From: an uncultured Bacteroidota bacterium
Lineage (GTDB): Bacteria; Bacteroidota; Bacteroidia; NS11-12g; UBA9320
Direction: 5' to 3'
NCBI GenBank assembly: GCA_913054375.1
Contig: CAJXIQ010000004.1
Coordinates: forward strand, 1 to 43,562
Length of the DNA stretch: 43,562 nt
A program made the translations under genes and the position numbers. How positions within the stretch are numbered: the first letter of the stretch is position 1; the number at the start of each line of letters is the position of its first letter. Under the pieces are notes generated by a model. The model made no database searches. It saw only the letters and a list, made by a program, of their open reading frames with translations, and had not been told where the DNA came from. Positions 10,360-19,156 of this stretch are shown here, piece after piece.

Positions 10360-10941
10360 ATGAGCTACTTTGCACACGAAACTGCCGTTATAGACGATGG
10401 CTGTACCATAGGAAAAGGCACCAAAATATGGCACTTTAGTCATATAATGCCCAATAGTATACTAGGCAATAATTGTAACATAGGTCAGAATGTTGTTGTT
10501 AGCCCAAAGGTAGTTTTGGGTAACAATGTAAAGGTGCAAAATAATGTAAGTATCTATACTGGAGTGACGTGTGAAGATGACGTTTTCATTGGCCCCAGTG
10601 TCGTTTTTACCAATGTGATGAACCCGCGCAGTGCGATCATCAGAAAGGACGAGTATTTGGAGACGATAGTAAGAAAAGGTGCAAGCATAGGAGCAAACGC
10701 TACCATTGTATGTGGCAATGATTTGGGAGAGTTCTCCTTCATTGGTGCAGGGACTGTTATCACTGAGAAAGTACTACCCTACGCTCTTGTGGTTGGGAAC
10801 CCAGGTAGACCCATAGGCTGGATGAGTAAACGTGGTCATAGACTACAATTTGGTGCCAATGGTATTGCGAAATGTCCCGAAAGTAAGGAGACCTATCAGC
10901 TTAGAGATGGTAGGGTCTTTTGTCTGGCCGAAAAAAAGTAA
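10360..10941 (+). CDS. WbpD-like sugar O/N-acetyltransferase, left-handed beta-helix
   Basis: Hexapeptide repeats (CTIGKGTKIWHFSHIMPNSILGNNCNIGQNVVVSPKVVLGNNVKVQNNVSIY); C-terminal GNPGRPIGWMSKRGHRL. Confidence 0.85.
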   Translation: MSYFAHETAVIDDGCTIGKGTKIWHFSHIMPNSILGNNCNIGQNVVVSPKVVLGNNVKVQNNVSIYTGVTCEDDVFIGPSVVFTNVMNPRSAIIRKDEYLETIVRKGASIGANATIVCGNDLGEFSFIGAGTVITEKVLPYALVVGNPGRPIGWMSKRGHRLQFGANGIAKCPESKETYQLRDGRVFCLAEKK

Positions 10942-10971
10942 AAAAAGAATTTGCTGTATCCGAACTGCGTC

Positions 10972-10979
10972 TATATTTG
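10972..10979 (+). promoter_or_regulatory. Bacteroidota-type -7 box TATATTTG for tRNA-Asp, with TTG at 10951 as a -33 candidate
   Basis: TTG (10951-10953), 18 nt, TATATTTG matches the TTG/TAnnTTTG consensus of Bacteroidota primary sigma factors. Confidence 0.65.
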
Positions 10980-11028
10980 CACTCCTTAAAAAGGGAGGTC
11001 GTATTATGTTTCGACACGTTACAATCTT

Positions 11029-11105
11029 GGTCCGGTAGTTCAGTTGGTTAGAATACCTGCCTGTCACGCAGGGGGTCGCGGGTTCGAGTCCCGTCCGGAC
11101 CGCCA
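11029..11105 (+). tRNA. tRNA-Asp (GTC), CCA encoded
   Basis: GGTCCGGTAGTTCAGTTGGTTAGAATACCTGCCTGTCACGCAGGGGGTCGCGGGTTCGAGTCCCGTCCGGACCGCCA; 7-bp acceptor stem GGTCCGG/CCGGACC, anticodon GTC, T-arm GGTTCGAGTCC. Confidence 0.97.
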
Positions 11106-11115
11106 ATTTACAATG

Positions 11116-11144
11116 AAGTCTCGCTTAACGGCGGGACTTTTTCG
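11116..11144 (+). terminator. Rho-independent terminator after tRNA-Asp
   Basis: AAGTCTCGC TTAAC GGCGGGACTTTTTC hairpin with T-tract. Confidence 0.7.
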
Positions 11145-11195
11145 TTTATGTGACTTTAGTGTTAAAACTATTTTAACCTTTTCCATTTAGATTTA

Positions 11196-11203
11196 TACTT
11201 TTG
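11196..11203 (+). promoter_or_regulatory. -7 box TACTTTTG upstream of accA
   Basis: TAnnTTTG 24 nt upstream of the ATG at 11227. Confidence 0.6.
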
Positions 11204-11226
11204 CCTTTCATAATAAAAGCAAGCTT

Positions 11227-12186
11227 ATGGCTACATTGTTAGATTTTGAAAAACCGCTCGAGGAGTTAATAGAGCAATTAGAAAAGGCTCAGGAGACCCA
11301 CAGCAAGGGCCAAGTGGATATGAGTGACACCGTTGCTCAGCTCGCTAAAAAGATAAATAACGAAAAGAAAGAGTTGTACAAAGACCTTTCTGGTTGGCAA
11401 CGAGTGCAAATATCTAGACACCCAGAGAGACCCTATACCTTGGATTATATCAACGCTATTTCCAAAAATTTTGTTGAGCTACACGGCGATAGAAATTTTG
11501 GAGACGACAAAGCCATGGTGGGAGGACTTGCTACTATAGATAACATTAATGTAATGATTATCGGTCAGCAGAAGGGACGTACTACCAAAGAGCGACAGTA
11601 CCGAAATTTTGGTATGCCAAATCCAGAAGGGTACCGCAAGGCACTTCGCCTTATGCAGATGGCAGAGAAATTTGATTTACCCGTAGTATGCTTGATAGAT
11701 ACACCAGGCGCATTCCCCGGGCTAGAGGCAGAAGAACGTGGACAGGGTGAGGCAATTGCCAAAAACTTAATGGTTATGGCTACACTCAAAGTGCCTATTA
11801 TTTGTGTTGTGATAGGAGAAGGAGCCAGTGGAGGTGCGTTAGGTATTGGAGTAGGTGACAGAGTGCTTATGTTAGAAAATACGTGGTACTCTGTAATATC
11901 ACCAGAGAGTTGCTCTTCTATTCTTTGGCGTAGTTGGGATTACAAGGAAAAGGCAGCAGATGTGCTCAGCCTAACATCTGATAAAATGTTGGCCAACAAA
12001 CTAATAGACGGTATTATACCTGAACCGTTTGGTGGTGCTCACAATGACCCAGAAGCAATGTTTAAGACATTAAAAACGGAGCTAAAGAAAAACATTAAAG
12101 AACTATCGGAGTTGAGTTGCAAAAAATTGGTAAACTCTCGAATACGCAAGTTTAGCAATATGGGTTCTTATAGTGACACCAAGTAG
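11227..12186 (+). CDS. accA: Acetyl-CoA carboxylase carboxyltransferase subunit alpha
   Basis: [15 protein letters not shown]...[22 protein letters not shown]...[24 protein letters not shown]...[31 protein letters not shown]. Confidence 0.96.
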   Translation: MATLLDFEKPLEELIEQLEKAQETHSKGQVDMSDTVAQLAKKINNEKKELYKDLSGWQRVQISRHPERPYTLDYINAISKNFVELHGDRNFGDDKAMVGGLATIDNINVMIIGQQKGRTTKERQYRNFGMPNPEGYRKALRLMQMAEKFDLPVVCLIDTPGAFPGLEAEERGQGEAIAKNLMVMATLKVPIICVVIGEGASGGALGIGVGDRVLMLENTWYSVISPESCSSILWRSWDYKEKAADVLSLTSDKMLANKLIDGIIPEPFGGAHNDPEAMFKTLKTELKKNIKELSELSCKKLVNSRIRKFSNMGSYSDTK

Positions 12187-12725
12187 TCTTTAGCCTCTGG
12201 TCCAAGATTAAAAATAAGGTCAAGTACACTTAGATTTTTCTCAAACTTTAATGTGGTGTCAAACACCTGTGGATAGACCGCATTATTTAATGTTGGGGTT
12301 TTAACAAAGTAGGTTTCAGACGTGTGGTTCATTTTTGGGGGATCGCCCAATTTTAAACAGTTGCACAGCGCATTTAACACTGCATGGTTGAATTGCACCA
12401 AGGTTTTATACTCCGTCAGATAGATATCTTCTAGTTTGTAGCCATAGTATAAAAAGAATGGAGATTTTTGGTAAGAATTTGAAATACTACGCCAATGCTC
12501 TGTTTGCCAATCTGAGCTGTAGTCTATCAAGACATTTTCATACGGACCTCTGCGTGTTTTTTTTTGGGTAGGAATACTTAATTTTAGTCGCCCTTGGGAG
12601 GTTAAAATTTCGTATTGTGAGAGCTCACTTTGCTTTTGGAAGCTATGGTTAAGGTGTATGGTTGGAGTCTCCGATTTGAGCAGCCTCGACCAGTATGCGA
12701 TACTTCCTATGCTTGCTAATATCAT
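12168..12725 (-). CDS. WbqC family protein
   Basis: [10 protein letters not shown]...[18 protein letters not shown]...[30 protein letters not shown] matches the WbqC-like pattern. Start overlaps folK stop (ATGA). Confidence 0.75.
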   Translation of the reverse strand: MILASIGSIAYWSRLLKSETPTIHLNHSFQKQSELSQYEILTSQGRLKLSIPTQKKTRRGPYENVLIDYSSDWQTEHWRSISNSYQKSPFFLYYGYKLEDIYLTEYKTLVQFNHAVLNALCNCLKLGDPPKMNHTSETYFVKTPTLNNAVYPQVFDTTLKFEKNLSVLDLIFNLGPEAKDYLVSL

Positions 12726-13204
12726 GGAACAAATAGTTTTGTATCGTTATCTAAGTTTGCGAGTAAATCAGTCATATCCTTAGCTAAAACAGGATGATGA
12801 TAGGCAGGAATCAAGTCGCATAATGGAGCAAGTACGAATGCTCGATTTTGCAAATGAGGATGCGGTATAATCATGTCTTCTTGTAGTAAAACTTCATTTT
12901 CGTAAAAAAGGATATCAATGTCAATACTCCGTGGGCCCCATTTATGTGTTTTGATACGTCCTAGCGTTCTTTCTATCTCTTGTAAAAGTGCAATGCATTT
13001 TTGTGGAGATAGCGCAGTTTCTAATAGCAAAGCCGTATTTATGAACCTGCTTTGGTTAGTATCTCCCCACGGCGGGGTCTCGTAGAATTGGGCAACATGG
13101 CTCACAGTGTCAAAGGTCTCGTTGATTGCTATAATGGCCTGTTGTAGGTAGGCGTATCGGTTTCCTAAATTGGAGCCAAGGCTCAATACCAGCTTTTTTT
13201 TCAT
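12722..13204 (-). CDS. folK: 2-amino-4-hydroxy-6-hydroxymethyldihydropteridine diphosphokinase
   Basis: LSLGSNLGNRYAYLQQAI...YETPPWG...FINTALLLETxLSPxxCIALLQEIERTLGR...WGPRSIDIDILFY...IPHPHLQNRAFVLAPLCDL. Confidence 0.96.
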   Translation of the reverse strand: MKKKLVLSLGSNLGNRYAYLQQAIIAINETFDTVSHVAQFYETPPWGDTNQSRFINTALLLETALSPQKCIALLQEIERTLGRIKTHKWGPRSIDIDILFYENEVLLQEDMIIPHPHLQNRAFVLAPLCDLIPAYHHPVLAKDMTDLLANLDNDTKLFVP

Positions 13205-13221
13205 TACCTTCGTTTTGTCTG

Positions 13222-13674
13222 ATGGAAGAATTATTAAAATTTATACCAATCGTATTGTTCTTAGTTTACAAGCTGTTTGGTGGCAGCAAAAAAAAGGAAC
13301 AAAAACCGAATAGTAGACCAAAACCTACTAAAAGAAATGTTCCAAGTCAAAGCACTCCATCTTTAGAAGAAATTTTACGCGAATTAAGCGGTGAGAAACC
13401 TCCTTCAAAACAGGTAGTTCCTTCGCCAGAATCTGTGCGCGAGACCCTAGCACAAGAGCGAAAACGCGAGCAATTAGAAATAGGGGATCATCCTTACGAC
13501 GTTAGACCAGAATATGAGCACCGTACAGATGTGGATACAGATACGAGTGAATTACGCTCTACCATTACAAAAGTACAAGGTTTGACGGAGGAAGAGCAAA
13601 ACGTGACCTCGGCAGAGTTCAACCTTAGGCAGGCAGTAATTGCACAGGTAATACTTGCAAGGCCAGATTACTAG
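13222..13674 (+). CDS. Small single-pass membrane protein of unknown function
   Basis: MEELLKFIPIVLFLVYKLFGGSKKKEQKP, low-complexity basic/proline middle, C-terminal FNLRQAVIAQVILARPDY resembling a tail seen in other Bacteroidota hypotheticals. Confidence 0.65.
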   Translation: MEELLKFIPIVLFLVYKLFGGSKKKEQKPNSRPKPTKRNVPSQSTPSLEEILRELSGEKPPSKQVVPSPESVRETLAQERKREQLEIGDHPYDVRPEYEHRTDVDTDTSELRSTITKVQGLTEEEQNVTSAEFNLRQAVIAQVILARPDY

Positions 13675-14123
13675 CCTTTTTTCTTAAACAGCCAATACTT
13701 TTGTCCAACGTAGGTTATCGCTACACTGGCTGCTGTAGCTATTAGAAAAGCGGCCAATTTATCTACACCTATGGTGACTGATTCTATCATTTCGTTGGCT
13801 TCAGAATTAAGAAGAAAGCTGAACGTGTAATTGGGAAGAGCGCTTAACATAAAATTGTTCATCCCTACATTTACGAGTAAAGCTATTGCGTACAATAAGC
13901 TAAAAAGAAGCAACCTTTTATTGTTTTTTTCGGGTTGTTTCCAGGTCCAAAACTTATTCATGTTATACGTTACTACCATTCCGGAGCAGAAACTGATGGC
14001 CTTACTTAGGCTTGGATCTAAAAACTGAGAAAGGGCAAAATAAAAAGTAAAATCAATACCTACAGCCAGTAACCCTGAGATTACAAATTTGGTAAGTTGT
14101 TTACTTGCTTGATAGATAGCCAT
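13671..14123 (-). CDS. GtrA family membrane protein
   Basis: LTKFVISGLLAVGIDFTFYFALSQF...SKAISFCSGMVVTYNMNKFWTWK...ATAASVAITYVGQKYWLFKKKG. Confidence 0.85.
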   Translation of the reverse strand: MAIYQASKQLTKFVISGLLAVGIDFTFYFALSQFLDPSLSKAISFCSGMVVTYNMNKFWTWKQPEKNNKRLLLFSLLYAIALLVNVGMNNFMLSALPNYTFSFLLNSEANEMIESVTIGVDKLAAFLIATAASVAITYVGQKYWLFKKKG

Positions 14124-14132
14124 GCGATCGTG

Positions 14133-15023
14133 TTAGGCAAGCAAAAGTAGCTGATTATCTTTTATTTCGGCATTCATCCCAAAACGCATGGCAACATTTA
14201 ATTTTTGATGACCGGCCTGAAAACCAAAATAGACGGGGTAGTCAAACTCCTGAGTGTGTTCCAAAATGATTTCTTCCGCGGACTTACCAAAGGGTATTGC
14301 GTTATCATTCATGTCACTCATGCCGCCTACAACTAATGCTGCAAGTTGATTTAATTTTCCAGTTCGTTTTAGATTCATCATCATCCTATCTACATGATAA
14401 AGATATTCATCGAGGTCTTCCATAAATAAAATTTTTCCTTGTGTATCTATGTCAGAATCAGAGCCGCACAGGCTATACAGCATACTCAAGTTTCCGCCCA
14501 CAAGGACTCCTTCTGCATCGCCAGCTATACTCAGCGGGTGAGCGGCTATGTCATAGCAAATGTCTTTACCCATGAGAGCATCTATTAGTGTCTGGTTACT
14601 TTCTTCTTCTTCGGCGCAGGGATGTTCTGATATATTCACGGGCATAGTGCCGTGTATTGTAGGGGTATTTTGATTCTGTAAAATGTGCGAGTGAAATACA
14701 GTTACGTCGCTATAGCCTACAAACCATTTTTTTTGCTCGGCAAGCGGAGCGAGGTCTAGCTTGTCTATTATGCGTACACATCCATACCCTCCCCTTGTGC
14801 TGACTATAGCTCGTATTTTTGGATCATCTATAAATGCTTGAATGTCCTCTGCTTTTTCTGTATCTGTGCCAGCCATCTGGTTATTTACATTGTAGGCGTG
14901 TTTACCTACTACTACGTTTAGTCCATGTCTTTCAAAAAATTGAATAGCCGGTTTTACTTTTAGTGGTTCTATTGCTCTAGCCGGAGATACTATAGCTATG
15001 GTGTCGCCTTTTTTAAGGTACAT
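14133..15023 (-). CDS. LD-carboxypeptidase (peptidase S66)
   Basis: GDTIAIVSPARAIE...IVSTRGGYGCVRIIDKLD...KWFVGYSDVTVFHSHI...LVGGNLSMLYSLCGS...LFMEDLDEYLYHVDRMMMNLKR. Confidence 0.9.
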   Translation of the reverse strand: MYLKKGDTIAIVSPARAIEPLKVKPAIQFFERHGLNVVVGKHAYNVNNQMAGTDTEKAEDIQAFIDDPKIRAIVSTRGGYGCVRIIDKLDLAPLAEQKKWFVGYSDVTVFHSHILQNQNTPTIHGTMPVNISEHPCAEEEESNQTLIDALMGKDICYDIAAHPLSIAGDAEGVLVGGNLSMLYSLCGSDSDIDTQGKILFMEDLDEYLYHVDRMMMNLKRTGKLNQLAALVVGGMSDMNDNAIPFGKSAEEIILEHTQEFDYPVYFGFQAGHQKLNVAMRFGMNAEIKDNQLLLLA

Positions 15024-15027
15024 AGTG

Positions 15028-15035
15028 CGAATGTA
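15028..15035 (-). promoter_or_regulatory. -7-like box TACATTCG, 4 nt before the LD-carboxypeptidase ATG
   Basis: Reverse strand TACATTCG-CACT-ATG. Confidence 0.5.
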
Positions 15036-15070
15036 TAGAGGATGAATTGAACGTATAGAGAAAAGACATA

Positions 15071-15104
15071 AAAAAAGCCCTCCGTTTTATCGGAAGGCTC
15101 TTAA
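15071..15104 (-). terminator. Rho-independent terminator of the HU gene
   Basis: Reverse strand AAGAGCCTTCCGATAAAACGGAGGGCTTTTTT hairpin plus U-tract, just 3' of the HU stop. Confidence 0.8.
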
Positions 15105-15131
15105 AATTCCCTTTTTTAAGGAATAAGATTA

Positions 15132-15431
15132 TTACTTAAGTTGTTTTTTAAGTGCTGCATTGTTCACTGCATCAGAAAAAGTTTTTCCAGCTTTGAATTT
15201 TACCGCTACTCTATCTTCTATCTGGATAGTTTTACCCGTAGAAGGGTTTCTACCTTCTCTAGCTGGTCTGTAAGATGCTGACCAAGTAGCAAATCCTGGG
15301 ATAGATACTTTTTCACCTTTTTCTACTGCTCCTTGGATAGATCCTATAGTAGCTTCTAATGCTGATTTAGCACTTTCTTTTGTGATACCAGCGTTTTCAC
15401 TGATAGCGTTTATTAGTTCTGTTTTGTTCAT
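15132..15431 (-). CDS. HU-family DNA-binding protein
   Basis: MNKTELINAISENAGITKESAKSALEATIGSI...GEKVSIPGFATWSASYRPAREGRNPSTGKTIQIEDRVAVKFKAGK. Confidence 0.95.
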   Translation of the reverse strand: MNKTELINAISENAGITKESAKSALEATIGSIQGAVEKGEKVSIPGFATWSASYRPAREGRNPSTGKTIQIEDRVAVKFKAGKTFSDAVNNAALKKQLK

Positions 15432-15676
15432 ATCGCTCGCAAAATAGGGTCAATCGCCTGAATACATAGGCATTTCATAAAAAAAGGGCCAAAAAGTAAT
15501 TAAGATGTTATAAACACGCCAAACTGCTCAGACCTTCGATATACATTGAATTGTGAGCGATTTTAACAAAAATTCTTGTTTGTTAAAATCTACCCAATCA
15601 TAGGGGTATTATTTTAACCCCATTCTAAACTGTGCCTTGACCTACTCCATTTTAAACTAATACCTACCTATTCCTT

Positions 15677-15684
15677 TACATTCG
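15677..15684 (+). promoter_or_regulatory. -7-like box TACATTCG upstream of the acyl-CoA dehydrogenase gene
   Basis: TAnnTTCG variant 20 nt upstream of the ATG at 15704. Confidence 0.5.
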
Positions 15685-15703
15685 CAGCTATAATCTAATC
15701 AGC

Positions 15704-16846
15704 ATGAATTTTCAATTATCAGAAGAACATTTAATGATACAGCAAGCCGCTAAGGATTTTGCTGAAACTGAATTGCTCCCAGGAGTTATAGAAAGAGATA
15801 ACGAACAGCGTTTTCCTGAAGAGCAGATAAAGAAACTTGGAGAACTGGGCATGCTTGGCATGATGGTGAACCCGGAGTGGGGTGGCAGCGGTATGGATAC
15901 TATAAGCTACGTCCTTGCCATGGAAGAGATTTCTAAGATAGACGCCAGTGCAAGCGTAGTAATGAGTGTAAACAACTCGCTGGTTTGCTGGGGAATAGAA
16001 AAGTATGGTAGCAATGAACAAAAAGAGAAATTTCTGAAACCTCTTGCAAGCGGTCAGATACACGGAGGCTTTTGCTTAAGTGAACCAGAAGCAGGTAGTG
16101 ATGCTACCAGCCAGCGAACAACGGCAGTAGATATGGGAGATCATTATCTTTTGAATGGTACCAAAAACTGGATTACCAACGGAAGAACCGGTAGTACATT
16201 TCTTGTAATGGCACAAACTGATGTAGAAAAAGGTCATAAAGGAATTAATTGCCTTATCGTAACCTCAGATATGGAGGGTTTTATTGTTGGCAAAAAAGAA
16301 GATAAGCTGGGAATTAGGGGAAGTGATACCCATTCATTAATGTTTCAGGACGTAAAAGTGCCAAAAGTAAATAGGATAGGTGAAGATGGGTTTGGTTTCA
16401 AATTTGCCATGAAAGTGCTGAGTGGAGGCCGCATAGGTATTGCAGCTCAAGCGCTTGGTATAGCAAGCGGAGCATACGAGAGATCACTTCAGTACGCTAA
16501 AGAGCGCAAGGCATTTGGTACAGAGATAATGAATCACCAAATCATCCAGTTTAAACTAGCAGATATGGCTACTCGAATTGAGGCCTCTAGATTGTTCTGT
16601 TTAAAAGCTGCTGCATTGAAAGACGCAGGAGAAGATTTCCTACAAGCTGCTAGTATGGCAAAGTTATATGCATCTGAAACCGCCATGTGGGTAGCTACAG
16701 AAGCGGTACAAATACATGGCGGATATGGATTTGTAAAGGAATATCATGTAGAGCGTATGATGCGAGATGCAAAAATCACGCAGATATATGAAGGAACTAG
16801 TGAGGTACAGCGTATCGTTATTGCTAGGGAGATATTGAAAGATTAG
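15704..16846 (+). CDS. Acyl-CoA dehydrogenase
   Basis: MNFQLSEEHLMIQQAAKDFAETEL...GGFCLSEPEAGSDATSQRTTA...ITNGRTGSTFLVMAQTD...QIHGGYGFVKEYHVERMMRDAKITQIYEGTSEVQRIVIAREIL. Confidence 0.96.
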   Translation: MNFQLSEEHLMIQQAAKDFAETELLPGVIERDNEQRFPEEQIKKLGELGMLGMMVNPEWGGSGMDTISYVLAMEEISKIDASASVVMSVNNSLVCWGIEKYGSNEQKEKFLKPLASGQIHGGFCLSEPEAGSDATSQRTTAVDMGDHYLLNGTKNWITNGRTGSTFLVMAQTDVEKGHKGINCLIVTSDMEGFIVGKKEDKLGIRGSDTHSLMFQDVKVPKVNRIGEDGFGFKFAMKVLSGGRIGIAAQALGIASGAYERSLQYAKERKAFGTEIMNHQIIQFKLADMATRIEASRLFCLKAAALKDAGEDFLQAASMAKLYASETAMWVATEAVQIHGGYGFVKEYHVERMMRDAKITQIYEGTSEVQRIVIAREILKD

Positions 16847-16914
16847 ATATGGAGTGTCTAGCTGAGAGTATTGAGTACTCCTTGTCTATTTCTCCAAGTA
16901 TAAATAATAGTTAG

Positions 16915-16941
16915 AAACGCATTTCCGAAAGGGATGCGTTT
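16915..16941 (-). terminator. Hairpin terminator for the DAO transcription unit (possibly bidirectional)
   Basis: AAACGCAT TTCCGAAAGGG ATGCGTTT: 8-bp inverted repeat with A/T-rich flanks. Confidence 0.6.
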
Positions 16942-17063
16942 TTAAGTTTTCAGAACGTTTACTGCTTGAAAGGATGATGGATCTGCCGTCCATATTTTCT
17001 TACCGGGATACGGCATTTGAAGTGATTGCTTTTCCACTTGCTTAGAGTGTATCTACCTCCGGT

Positions 17064-18185
17064 TTATTCTGAGGCTATAAGCTGAACTATTTCTTCTGCC
17101 ACATTTGCACTCAATGCTACACCCATACCGCCAAGTCGAGCGGCAAGGTATATGTTTGGCTCTACTTTTTTTACTATTGGAGTCTTACTCTGGCCCTTAC
17201 CTATTCCCATGACTCCGCTCCATTGGTGTTCTATAACCACTTCTCTACCAAATATTTGCTCATTCATAAAGCGTTTCAACTCTGTTACTATGGTTTCATT
17301 GGTATCCATAGTATAAGACGTTTCACCTTCTACATCTATATTTCGAGCTCCTCCAAGGAGTATTCTGTCGTCAATGTCCCTCCAGTAGTAGTACCCTTTA
17401 TCGAACATATACATTCCCTCACAAGGCAGATTATCTACTCGTTCGCTTACCACTACTTGACCCCTACACGGCGTTATGTCTTCTTCTAATAGTTGGCTTG
17501 TGAACGCATTTGTGCATAGGATTAAGTTGGAGCATTTAATAATCAGATTATCAGTTGTTTGTACTTCAATTTTGTTGCCTTTATTCCAATATTTTACGTC
17601 TAAACCACCATATAGTTTTATGCCAAGTTCTTGAGCAAAAGAATAGATCGTATCATATAGCTTTCCTGTATTGAGCTGGCCTTCGTATGCGTTATGTATT
17701 GTCCCAGTTACGTTGGGTAGAGGATTGGTGCTTTTGTAGGTAAATACACGTTCTAGACCAAGTTCCTTGTCTAAAATGGTGTTTATACCTTGTAGACTGT
17801 CTATGCCCATAGATAATTCATCGCGGTTCAGCTTAGTGAATATCTCACAACTCCCTTTTTCGATGTATCCAATTGCGTTATCATTAAACTTGCCCAGCAG
17901 CTTTTGTAGTCCACGGTACCGCTTCCTTATGGTAGCGTATACATTCTCGGCAGTATCATTTTGTAGATCATCTAGAATCTCGCCTATAGAAGCAAAACAT
18001 CCGAAACCGGCATTACGAGTACTCGCTCCAAGACCCCAAGAGTGTCGGTCTATGACTACTACGTGTGCATTGGGTTCTTTTTCTTTTAGGTTAATGGCAG
18101 TTTGTAGGCCGACTAGACCCATTCCGACAATGAGGTAGTCTATTTCTGCAAGTAGGTGTTCGGTTTCCCAGTAGGAGTAGTTCAT
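17064..18185 (-). CDS. FAD-dependent oxidoreductase, DAO family
   Basis: DYLIVGMGLVGLQTAINLKEKEPNAHVVVIDR...GASTRNAGFGCFAS...PCRGQVVVSE...HQWSGVMGIGKGQSKTPIV...ARLGGMGVALS. ATG 18185 is preferred over the TTG of the ORF track. Confidence 0.88.
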   Translation of the reverse strand: MNYSYWETEHLLAEIDYLIVGMGLVGLQTAINLKEKEPNAHVVVIDRHSWGLGASTRNAGFGCFASIGEILDDLQNDTAENVYATIRKRYRGLQKLLGKFNDNAIGYIEKGSCEIFTKLNRDELSMGIDSLQGINTILDKELGLERVFTYKSTNPLPNVTGTIHNAYEGQLNTGKLYDTIYSFAQELGIKLYGGLDVKYWNKGNKIEVQTTDNLIIKCSNLILCTNAFTSQLLEEDITPCRGQVVVSERVDNLPCEGMYMFDKGYYYWRDIDDRILLGGARNIDVEGETSYTMDTNETIVTELKRFMNEQIFGREVVIEHQWSGVMGIGKGQSKTPIVKKVEPNIYLAARLGGMGVALSANVAEEIVQLIASE

Positions 18186-18206
18186 CAATTGAATTTATAA
18201 GATTTA

Positions 18207-19055
18207 TCACTTATCGTATCGCACAAGCACACTTTGGCTCAGCTTTTTTATAGGTGAGTAGGTATGAGTAGCGTAGCGGTCTAACGTGGTGAGAATTTTG
18301 CCAAAAGTTGTATTTTCCCAAAGGCGATGAAAGCGTATGAACATTCCATAATAAGCAAAGTGTACCTTGGTAAACGTTGCTTTTGCAGCAGTCAACTCTT
18401 TGTTAGAAAGTGCTCTATCGTCTGCTTCAGACAGATGCTTTTTCCATGCTTTTTTGTAGAGAATACTTGGTCTATAATTGGTGTCTTCTGGTTTGCCCAC
18501 GGGTATCATATTTTGCAAAAAATCAAAAATTACACTGTTCTCTATGGGTTCAGTAAAAAATGCAGAACCATTTGGTTTCAGTACTCGGTAAGCTTCTCTC
18601 AATGAACTGTGTACACCTTGCTTAGGTAGATGGTGTAAGATGGCGCAGCCTACAACAATATCAAAGCTCTGGTCATCGAAAGGTAAGTTGTCTATTGACC
18701 CACAAACGAAAGTACATTGTATGCTATTTTGTGCGGCTATTTGAGTGGCAAGATTTACTAAGTCTTCACCTATGTCTATTCCCACTACTTCTGCACCTAG
18801 TTTGGCCAAAAAGATCGAAAACTCACCTCTTCCGCTACCGTAATCCAAGATCTTTACAGGTGCTTTACTGCTTCGGATTTTTATACTTAGAAAATCAAGA
18901 AGGTCTTTTTGATTTTGTGTAAGCCCCAAATGCTGTATGTTAAACTGTTCTGGGTCAGCAGCTATAATGTCTAGTAAATTTTTGCCATACACTTCGTTCC
19001 ACCGCTTTTGGTCTTTGAATGTATGGTTTATTTCTTTTTGTTTGATGCTAGACAA
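18207..19055 (-). CDS. Class I SAM-dependent methyltransferase
   Basis: VKILDYGSGRGEFSIFLAKLGAEVVGIDIGEDLV...FDIVVGCAILHHLP...YRVLKPNGSAFFTEP. Start codon is TTG. Confidence 0.85.
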   Translation of the reverse strand: MSSIKQKEINHTFKDQKRWNEVYGKNLLDIIAADPEQFNIQHLGLTQNQKDLLDFLSIKIRSSKAPVKILDYGSGRGEFSIFLAKLGAEVVGIDIGEDLVNLATQIAAQNSIQCTFVCGSIDNLPFDDQSFDIVVGCAILHHLPKQGVHSSLREAYRVLKPNGSAFFTEPIENSVIFDFLQNMIPVGKPEDTNYRPSILYKKAWKKHLSEADDRALSNKELTAAKATFTKVHFAYYGMFIRFHRLWENTTFGKILTTLDRYATHTYSPIKKLSQSVLVRYDK

Positions 19056-19144
19056 GTGGTTCTACTTATTGTGGCCAAAGCTATGAAAACCATTTGATAG
19101 AAATTAGACGTTTCGGGATTGCTTTCCTTTTTTGTTGAAATCCC

Positions 19145-19152
19145 TACATTCG
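19145..19152 (+). promoter_or_regulatory. -7-like box TACATTCG, 4 nt before the nitronate monooxygenase ATG
   Basis: TACATTCG-CCGT-ATG at 19157. Confidence 0.5.
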
Positions 19153-19156
19153 CCGT

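Noticed and set aside
10843-11106. Reverse-strand ORF MAVRTGLEPATPCVTGRYSNQLNYRT...
   Set aside because: It is the antisense translation of tRNA-Asp; this peptide is a well-known spurious tRNA-derived annotation.
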